Shown piece after piece: positions 6,905 through 13,473 of a DNA stretch of 13,473 nucleotides. The position numbers were made by a program, and so were the translations under genes. Within the stretch, counting starts at the first letter, position 1. Each line of letters begins with the position of its first letter. Source of the DNA: Echinostoma caproni (Eukaryota > Platyhelminthes > Trematoda > Plagiorchiida > Echinostomatidae); assembly GCA_900618425.1 (NCBI GenBank), contig UZAN01046612.1:5885-19357 (forward strand). The letters run 5' to 3'. Below the pieces are notes generated by a model that was not told the DNA's origin, ran no database searches, and saw only the letters and a list, made by a program, of their open reading frames with translations.

Positions 6905-8832
6905 ACCTGGTGTTCCGATTAGGTCATTTGGCAGTGAACAGTTGTCTAATCATTGGGTGGCGATAGGATTCTAGGCCACGTTTGGACCCTGCGTGCACTT
7001 TTATACCGGGTGCGCGAGGTCACATCTAACGCGGTAGTGTTAACACGCGTGGGTTCCAATCGCACTGAATCTCGTGAGTTTGGCATTTCCTGATCAGCTG
7101 TGGCAACGGGTGCCAAGTGCCAGTCCGGATAGCTCAAGTGACAGGCGGAGCAGATTATCAACCACTGGTGAGTGGGTTAGAATTCTGGGAGATTCATGCA
7201 ATCCTGATGATTCTAAAAAAAATTAGTTTTTATTCCATGGTCTACCAGTCTGAAGAACTTGAAGTTCACAAATGGGAAATTCGACGCCGAAGGCAAACAA
7301 ATGAGAATGACCGATTGTATCGTATGTTTCACAATCGGCAAAGTCCTTGCCTTAGCGGGATCACGATTTCCGAAATATTTTACTCAGTCGTGATGCGTGA
7401 AAATTGCAAGAAAAGAGATTTTGGATGAACCGATGTTGGTCGTCCGAGTGACTCTGTCCTCTCTGTATAACATTCACCTCGAACGCAGTATGGAACTGAA
7501 CCACCATGTGGGTGTTGCCTGTTAGGTCCTGCTTCATAATGCCTATCGCAGATTGTTTGGATCAACTCTATGAATTTTTTTGCGTGTCAAAAACTGACAG
7601 TACTCAAGACCTAAATACGTTGCATAGCTTAATCAGTACAATCCAATCAAACACATCCATCAATGACGATCGCTCATAGCACTGACACAGGGCGCCCCAG
7701 TGTTTGATTCACTGTTACCACCAGATCACTGAAGAGCTGATTATCTAAGTGTTCCAATCGTCACCTTGTCGTCTGGCTACAGCATTTCACCTCAATGAGG
7801 AACAACCCGTCAAGATCAAACGATACCATGGTGTCGAACGATAGGTCCGGTGCAGGCGTTGACATGTGGATGTGCGTGGAAGGCGTACTAGCGTAGGACA
7901 GGTGGAGCATGTCGTGTAATTCTATCAGTCAGATGTTGAAACAACCGGAGCGGCTAAGCGATTCGAGATGACTTACGAACATGCAGTACCGGGTGACACA
8001 AAGACGATTGTGTCCTCAGTTTGCAGACACGGGTGGCGTTAGTAATCGATAACGAACGCTGTGGTCGACCAAGAACAATGTCCACGTTCGCTCACCGGTG
8101 GGAGCTGGCCCGACAAACGCCTACACTAGTCGTTTCAAGTTTGTTCTTTATCTTTTACATCAACCCTATTTGAATCCGTTGGGAAAGCGATTACAAACCC
8201 GTCAGAGAAGTTTAATTAAACCAGGCGAAAAGGTGATAGGATATGCATACTTGACGAGGGGCGAGGAAAGCGAAACCAGTCTTGTGCTTCTGGAGCATTT
8301 TGTCAAATTATTTGTAAACTACTCATTATTGAAACACTGAAAATCGGTCCCGGTGCTGGTTCAAACTGATCGCATCTAATAACACAGAATCATTACATTG
8401 ATTCGTCGAGGCTTGTTTGTCTCAAAATCAATCCGGATCAAACAAAATCACTTCAGTTCAACAAGGAATTCTAAGGTTTGAAGAACTGGAATGCTGCAGC
8501 AATATTTCTTCGCACCTATTAATTAATTCGTTTGGTTTCTTACAATTAAACAAACCGTCACCTCTGCGATTGCTGTACCTGATCTGCAGATGGTTCGAGT
8601 AGCATGGGATCACTCTGGAGAAGGGGAAGTAGAGACAGGTGACAAGAAGTGTAACTGAGGAAAGTGACCATGATTAGGTGAGTAGTCAGTCGATAGACAC
8701 AACCCAGTCGGATATCACTTCGCGATCAAGTCGTTTCATATTTCTATGCCTAGCCAACCAACAAAATGCCACATCAAACTGAGGACTACCAAGGCCGCAG
8801 TACTTACCACTGGGTACTTGTTACGCGAGAGT
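6905..8832. other. Unassigned accessory DNA
   Basis: Nothing here can be named. Around 7018-7075 the plus strand has a faint tRNA-like pair of boxes (CTAACGCGGTAGTG and GGTTCCAATCG), too degraded to call. Open frames at 7117-7428, 8098-8340 (opening with GTG) and 8417-8602 have no recognisable domain or biased composition that would support a gene. Confidence 0.35.
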
Positions 8833-9150
8833 AATGGACAGCTTGATTTAATTGTGGTGAATTTCGACAGTGAAAAGCAATTGAACTGAAATGCTTGGCA
8901 GCACTGAACGGCTGCTTCGACCTGGTTGGGTCTCATAAGCAGTGGGAATTCATCGATCCAACTGCAGATCGAACCCGGGACCTGACAGATAGAACGTCAA
9001 CATACTACCTGCTAGACCACTGAGTAACTAATCAGACCTCTCCTATTTTTGAATGTACACGATAGCATAGTACAATCCATCTTCGCAAGCCTATGGCGAG
9101 CAGGACACCTCGCTCATCTTAGCATTAGTCTCCAGGGTGATGGATCACCC
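8833..9150 (-). mobile_element. tRNA-derived SINE with hammerhead, copy C
   Basis: On the minus strand it has the family leader (AATGCTAAGATGAGCGAGGT near 9128-9109, then TTGCGAAGATGGATTGT) and a tRNA-like head. The A box is TGGTCTAGCAGG (9019-9008) and the B box GGTTCGATCTG (8975-8965), 32 bp apart. The hammerhead (8945-8901), the body TTTCAGTTCAATTGC and a tail ending near TCCATTACTC follow. The tail matches copy A, showing that copy B's tail is truncated. A minus-strand open frame (8936-8736) begins in the hammerhead segment with MRPNQVEAAVQCC, the same spurious peptide type as in copy A. More diverged than copies A and B. Confidence 0.82.
8901..8945 (-). ncRNA. Hammerhead ribozyme relic, SINE copy C
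   Basis: A 45-nt module on the minus strand. Stem I is CACTG with CAGTG, fully paired. Stem II GACC/GGTC and its loop CAACCA are identical to copy B. The core reads CTTATGA, with T in place of the essential G. GAA is followed by G instead of A at the base of stem III, which reads GCAG/CCGT. The core mutation should abolish cleavage. Confidence 0.78.
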
Positions 9151-9184
9151 GGCTGAATACATTCCGAACCTAACTACTTTTTAC

Positions 9185-9350
9185 ATGAGAGTAGTAGGAT
9201 GTTAGATTGTCGCTGCTGAAGAGACCCAACCAGGTCGAAACAGCTGTGATGATTCTTAGCTTTTCAGTTTACTCTATACCCGATAAAAATCATCATACAA
9301 TCGAATCGAATCCTCCCACTAATTGAAAAATTGACACTATCGCTTAGATG
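9185..9350 (+). mobile_element. SINE copy D, lacking the tRNA head
   Basis: The hammerhead segment (9216-9248) is followed by a diverged body (TTAGCTTTTCAGTTTAC) and a tail resembling copy A (CGAATCCTCCCA). The sequence upstream, about 9185-9215, matches the region between B box and hammerhead only weakly, and there is no A or B box. It lies in opposite orientation to copy C with the 5' sides facing, as in the A/B pair. Boundaries are approximate. Confidence 0.65.
9211..9250 (+). ncRNA. Hammerhead ribozyme relic, SINE copy D
   Basis: The core CTGAAGA (9216-9222) fits the hammerhead consensus, because the changed base is the variable position 7. Stem II is GACC (9223-9226) and GGTC (9233-9236) with loop CAACCA, followed by GAA. 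Stem III is AC/GT with loop AGCT, as in copy B. The cleavage position is G (9248), which is not allowed, and the stem I strands (GTCGCTG and ATGATT) no longer pair. Core intact, cleavage site lost. Confidence 0.77.
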
Positions 9351-9413
9351 TGGTCCTGCGAATAACACAGACAAATCGGTCTGCATAAACTTCGCAAATT
9401 GAAATTGGCATCG

Positions 9414-9653
9414 TTATTCACAGGATGAGATGTATATGGATATTGCGAGGTTGTACACTGATGAAGACTGACATCTATCACAGTCCCGATTCTGCAGCAA
9501 ATTAAAATATGGAAGTGACAAGCCAGGTTGGAGGTTTGGTAAACAAGCTCCTGGCACTATGCATACACTAACAATACCCATTGTGATGCCAATAATGAAT
9601 ACACAAACTGCCTGAGGTAGTGGTTTACCGAACCCAAGCCGGGCAATCTTCAT
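9414..9653 (-). CDS. Possible coding exon with one membrane segment
   Basis: The first in-frame ATG on the minus strand is at 9653, with a purine at -3 (CATGATATGA). The 79-codon frame starts MKIARLGFGKPLPQ, a short basic tail. A hydrophobic segment of about 20 residues follows (14-33, AVCVFIIGITMGIVSVCIV), then a Pro/Cys-containing stretch (PGACLPNLQPGLSLPYFN). This layout is typical of a type II membrane protein, such as a Golgi enzyme, or of a signal anchor. A GTCAGT near 9469, within the NRDCDRC region, could be a splice donor, so the last residues before the stop at 9414 may be intronic. I recognise no family, no downstream exon was found, and the frame could be chance. Confidence 0.27.
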   Translation of the reverse strand: MKIARLGFGKPLPQAVCVFIIGITMGIVSVCIVPGACLPNLQPGLSLPYFNLLQNRDCDRCQSSSVYNLAISIYISSCE

Positions 9654-11229
9654 ATCATGGTAATTACCGTGTCCACGCACCCATTGCCCCCCGAACCGAG
9701 ACCACCATTATCCGTATGCTGATCTTGTATGGCATAAGCAAGACCTTGTTAAAGTAAAAATAAAGATCGACCTGTTTATCAGTTCCGATGATACATCCGT
9801 TGACCTTGAACTTTTTCACGGCGCTTCTAGTTGCTGCCTTCCGCCCTAACGATTTGGATGAAAGAATAGAAAGGGAGCGATAACAGTATGAAGATACGCT
9901 GAATGCCGTGACACCAAAATTCGTGAATAAATCCGGCAAATGCACCTTCGTGTCTCTAACCCAACTGTAACCCCGGGGCTCATACACCTGTGGGCCATGT
10001 GTTCACACGACTGGAAAGACGAAACAGGTTCACCGTCAGCTCCGTCTGTCAAGTTGGACACGTAATTTGTCTAGTGCATGTCGTTTCAATACGTACATGA
10101 TCAATTTTGTCGAGAACGCCCGCCCTGAGACCACGAAAATCTGGTGGGGGAGGGACCGTCCATCCGTGAGATACAGCGGATAATAAGAACGAAACTGCCG
10201 ATGGATCAAGAAGTGTGATAAGGTATTGGCTTCTTCTGAAGCAGTTCTACAAACATTCATTCGTCCAAGCTAAATGATGAAGCTGTAATGGGTCCTTGTT
10301 ATTTTTCACAGTGCGCCTTTTGATTTGTAGTACTTTTGCACTAGTTTGATCGGTGTGACAGGAAATCACAAATCAATGTAAGATGTATCGCTCTTCAAAT
10401 GACACAGCAACCATCAAAATTTGTACGGATTTTGCAGTCATCCGCCAAGTATAGGCGGAAACAATCAGACATAAACGAAGTTATCCTATCCGTCCAAAGG
10501 AACGAGCTGTAATAAACACAGATGCCTAAGACAAGTGAACACCTGTGTGGTTGTTGTTACGGCAACAACAATCTCCCTTCTAACGTCAACGCCAGAGGTG
10601 GTTTACTCTCTCTTATCAACGATTACTTTCGATTATTGCGTAGCAATGATTGTCAGAACACGTTTGTCAACTTCGGAGCACTTTCCAATTGGAAGGAAAA
10701 AACGAGAGATAGCGAATCACCTCCATCATTAGGTGGTTTAAAACGGTTGATATTGCTCGTGTTCCTTAGCCCAAACAAGGATATTCTTGTTATACTTTAG
10801 TGCAAAATTGGACAGAAGAAACCGATCGCACGCCAGTGGTGGTGGAATACAGCAACTGTGACCTGTCAAAATGGCCCATTGAGATAACAAGTAATGACCC
10901 TGCATTATTTTAAATTTTGTTTCATTCGACCTCTAAACACAACTCATTTAAGTGTAACTTCCAGAGCAGCAGATGGAGCTGCGGAGGCTAACGGCAGCCA
11001 CAATTAGCACATAGATGTGCAATGTTCGAGATGTAGTCTCGACTAAAATCCGGGGGCATCTCTTATACCTAATTCAGGAGAACTTTCATGGATGGTAACC
11101 TAAATTGTCTCAATAATCATGCTACGATGCCTCCCGGGAACCAATGCGACTCATGCTTATTCAGTGACCATTGGGATAAGATTGCTTACTAAACACTTTA
11201 AAGTATCAAAGACATCTTATATTAGAAGT
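9654..11229. other. Unassigned DNA
   Basis: Overlapping minus frames at 9664-9987, 9846-10061 and 10036-10260, and plus frames at 10522-10800 and 10535-10732, have no recognisable domains. If 9414-9653 is a first coding exon, the sequence just above 9653 would be its 5' untranslated region or promoter, but no TATA box or initiator is evident. A small perfect hairpin, TCCGCC/GGCGGA, lies at 10440-10459. Confidence 0.35.
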
Positions 11230-11545
11230 TTGAACGTTAGAACCTCCTGAGATGCCGGGAGTCAGGTGCTAACGATACGCGAGCTGCATGACTATCAGCT
11301 GGACATCACATGCTTATCTGGAATTACGGTAGCAGGATCGAAATTCCTGTTGTCGATAGTTAATACTGGCTCTATCACAGCTACGATGAAACGTCTGGAC
11401 AATATGAAGTGGCATTTGCTTCATGTTGTAAGGTTAATAATGCTTTAGTTTCCTGAGGTTGCAGTAGCTCGACTCACAGACTATTCAGTAAACCGAACAG
11501 TAACCGCAGTCTCCGAAAGCCTCAGTCGAGTCGGGAGACGGTACT
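11230..11545 (+). pseudogene. RTE-type LINE, endonuclease remnant
   Basis: The plus strand encodes LNVRT (11230 on), LTIRELHDYQLDITCLSGI, GS, YWLYHSYDETSGQYEVAFAS and VAVARLTDYSVNRTV, in that order, across several frameshifts. These correspond to the conserved start of the apurinic endonuclease domain in RTE-like LINEs: LNVRTL, the Y-x-(I/L)-DI-x-CLSE region, the Y-x-L-x-HSG and GVGF region, and the RLAVARL region. The catalytic Glu of CLSE is Gly here. The remainder of the endonuclease and the start of the reverse transcriptase are missing, so there is an internal deletion near 11545-11570. Confidence 0.72.
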
Positions 11546-11559
11546 AGGGGATTCAAATG

Positions 11560-12235
11560 TCTCCGAACTTCTGGCCCGCGAATTTATAGCTCGTTGATGA
11601 TATCTTCATCTTTGATGACCGACCCCAAAGAAATCGGCAGCGTTATCAGTCGACAGGCCTCGGAGATCAACCTAGAGGTGAAAAAATCCAAAACCAATTC
11701 ATCCCGAATACACTTCACAATTAAACAGCAAGCCGATCGAAATATTTAAATACCTGGGCCCAACCACATTGACCAACGGTCAAGCTAAAGATGAGACACA
11801 ACAGCGCATCAGAAGCATTTCGACAGCTAAAGAATTCCTCAAAGGGTAGAAACGAAATCAGCCTAAGGAACAAAACTGCAAGCAGTCCGTCTCATCTAGC
11901 TGTATAGCTGCGAAAATTAGCCACTTAGAATGGACGCTCCTATCAGGGGTACCTAAGAATAATTCTGACAGTCCGACGCAGAGGTCAGATCCCAAATGAA
12001 GAACTCAAAAACCGGTTTTAAACCCAAACAACTTTGCAGGACTAAACAGTGGCAACTACCGGAATGGTTCGGCCACGCACCACGTAACTCAGACAATGAG
12101 CTGACCAAAGCTGCCTTGGCAGCGTCTCCTTTCCCGCAATGATGCTGTGAACAGATGAAAATTCGGTTAGACACCGTGAGCGAGGACGCAGAACATCTTA
12201 GTCTAAACTACAGATGAGATATTCGATAATGCAAG
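11560..12235 (+). pseudogene. RTE-type LINE, reverse transcriptase C-terminal remnant
   Basis: Reading across frames gives LVDDIFIFDD (about 11590-11620), which keeps the catalytic Asp pair. Then come DPKEIGSVISRQASEINLEV, KKSKTNSSRIHFTIKQ, YLGPTTLTNGQAKDETQQRI, a weak NEISLRNKTA block and WFGHAPRNSDNELTKAAL (about 12065-12115). The last equals the WxGHVxRMxDxRLPKxAL block near the end of RTE-like proteins. A short tail (MKIRLDTVSEDAEHLSL) can be followed to about 12210. Many stops and shifts show an old, dead copy. It lies directly after the endonuclease remnant on the same strand, so both probably come from one insertion. RTE is preferred to CR1 from the block pattern; this is not certain. 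Confidence 0.75.
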
Positions 12236-12440
12236 TTAGGCTGAAGCGTATTCTGTGCAGATGTTGCCGTCGACCAACGAGTGTGAGCATCCGCAATTTC
12301 CGACATTAGTGAAGTTGGCTTATCTTGTCTCAGAGGTCAGCCGACGTAAAGTAAATTAAAACTGGTGAACGCGTACTTACTCATAAACCATCCGAATTTA
12401 TTACACAGAGTGATGTGAGATTAGGATTGGACGGACGGAC
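12236..12440. other. Unassigned spacer
   Basis: Possibly includes the 3' end of the RTE-like LINE; no boundary repeat was seen. A GGAC tandem (GGACGGACGGACGGGA) runs into the G-rich motif at 12441. Confidence 0.35.
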
Positions 12441-12464
12441 GGGAGGAAGTGGGAAGGGTTGGGG
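12441..12464 (+). other. G-quadruplex motif
   Basis: Four G runs on the plus strand (12441-12443, 12451-12453, 12456-12458, 12461-12464) are separated by loops of 7, 2 and 2 bases. This satisfies the usual G3+ N1-7 rule. It lies in a G/A-rich stretch. Confidence 0.7.
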
Positions 12465-13473
12465 CGGAGGACGACGATCATTTGGTCGCTGACACAGTAA
12501 ATGGGCCGTGAGTGACCAAACAGACCGGTCGAAAAACCGACCACACTCGGAAAGAGGGGGTTTTGGAGGTAACAATCTACAGGAATTCGTGTCCTCAGTC
12601 GCTAGTTCGAGGTCGCAAGAAGAATCGAACCGGACGGCGCGTTGGTGGTGATGAAGTAAAAGGTGACCGATGGATCAAGGATGTAAACGGGCAAGGAGGA
12701 TGTGGCATAATGTTCTCCGTGGCAGAAATAAGAGGGGGCAGATCATGGACAGAATGACGCGATAGGCAGATTAAGGGGTTTTCAAGTAGGTCACGGGCGA
12801 GGAGGGTTAACACGATACGCGTGGAAACCAAATAAACACACCGGCACCGTAATCAGAACTACACACACACCTTCAATGGCTGCGGGGTGCATGAACCAGA
12901 AAGGGACACAACTCTCGCTGGGTGCACGTACGCGAAAGAGTTATGAAAAGAGGCAGAGCGAGGGTGGGCAATATCCGGGAGAGCACGACGGAGCAGCGTA
13001 TACGAGTTGTGAAAAAGTCAAACAATTTCTGGAAACAGGTTCATTGTTTGTGTGTAGCAGTGAGTGAACAACCACAGGTGAGTAAATGAGATATTTGCAT
13101 GGGACAAGAAGTCACGCGGAAAACGTGACCAACCGGGGGAAAACGCTCAGAAAGTGCGGGAAACGACAGAGGACACCAGGCATGAATGGAAGGAGTACAA
13201 GTATGGATAGGAACGTCGAGTGGGGGCAAAGGTAGATAGTCGGTGTAATAAAACAGCGTAGCTTTATACAGGTTCAAACAGTGATAGAGAGAGAGGAAGG
13301 CGGAACAGGCCATCTCTTACAGGGCCTGTGAACTCAGCATACACAGGGATTGGTGGTTCTGACAGGGCTGGAGAGGCCAGTCAGGTTCATGCTGGACCGG
13401 AGGGGGATGCGGGTGTTCCGGTGGGTGTGCAGTTTCCGGGCTTTTTCGGTGCACCGTTATTAGCGCTATTCGT
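12465..13473. other. G/purine-rich DNA, no gene recognised
   Basis: The plus strand is visibly richer in G than C and rich in purine runs (for example 12730-12800, 12890-12990, 13270-13310, 13360-13420). Facing open frames at 12512-12757 and 12595-12831, and at 12876-13067 and 13041-13313, reflect this bias and show no domain. A short CA run lies at about 12861-12871. The skewed composition could mark another repeat family or a transcribed flank. Confidence 0.35.

Noticed and set aside
7018..7075. tRNA-like A and B boxes
   Set aside because: CTAACGCGGTAGTG and GGTTCCAATCG are suggestive, but no acceptor or anticodon stem could be paired.
7117..7428. 103-codon open frame
   Set aside because: No recognisable motif, low-complexity charged middle part, and no neighbouring exon evidence.
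8098..8340. 80-codon open frame containing GYAYLTRGEES
   Set aside because: Starts with GTG and matches no family I can name; cannot be supported as a gene.
10522..10800. Two overlapping plus-strand frames, one hydrophobic
   Set aside because: The hydrophobic frame briefly resembled a membrane protein, but the overlap in two frames and lack of motifs leave no support.
12512..13313. Several open frames in the G-rich end
   Set aside because: Facing frames on opposite strands reflect composition bias; no domains.
1..13473. CRISPR arrays, bacterial operons, intact rRNA or tRNA genes
   Set aside because: No regularly spaced repeats, no ribosome-binding-site organised genes and no intact tRNA were found; tRNA-like parts all belong to SINEs or possible primer sites.

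Overview
The window looks like nuclear, non-coding DNA from a digenean flatworm (trematode), dominated by transposable-element remnants. The pointers are a Penelope-like reverse transcriptase, a CR1-type LINE, an RTE-type LINE and a tRNA-headed SINE family carrying a hammerhead ribozyme. A hammerhead inside a tRNA-SINE is the arrangement described for the Schistosoma Sm-alpha family. The base composition looks less AT-rich than Schistosoma, so a liver, lung or intestinal fluke is a better guess; this is inference. No complete host gene was found.

Left end (1-1042): a Penelope-like element (PLE) reverse transcriptase lies on the minus strand and is open to the window edge. A partial copy in opposite orientation follows it, so the two form a long, nearly perfect inverted repeat (arms 329-584 and 760-1042). 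Both copies carry YVGD instead of YxDD, and the left arm lacks 27 in-frame bases. Next come about 1.1 kb of unrecognised DNA, a dense cluster of seven CCAAT/ATTGG boxes (2179-2305) and a 202-bp foldback/MITE-like element (2617-2818).

SINE region 1 (3120-3663): two SINE copies lie head to head, A on the minus and B on the plus strand. Each has a 45-nt hammerhead, and the block is bounded by an identical 13-bp direct repeat, as if inserted as one unit. A degraded tRNA-Trp-type primer binding site (3912-3929) and a related 16-mer (6889-6904) hint at decayed LTR retrotransposons.

Middle (4490-5715): a decayed CR1-type LINE reverse transcriptase on the minus strand. From about 5716 to 8830 nothing is firmly identifiable. 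SINE region 2 (about 8833-9350) holds a second, older head-to-head pair, C on the minus and D on the plus strand, with two further hammerhead relics. At 9414-9653 (minus) is a possible short coding exon with one membrane segment.

Right end: an internally deleted RTE-type LINE runs from 11230 to about 12235, with endonuclease remnant joined to reverse transcriptase remnant. Past 12400 the plus strand becomes visibly G/purine-rich and holds a canonical G-quadruplex motif at 12441-12464.

The most interesting signal is the hammerhead-SINE family. Four copies allow an ancestral ribozyme with an intact catalytic core to be inferred, and each copy has its own different damage.
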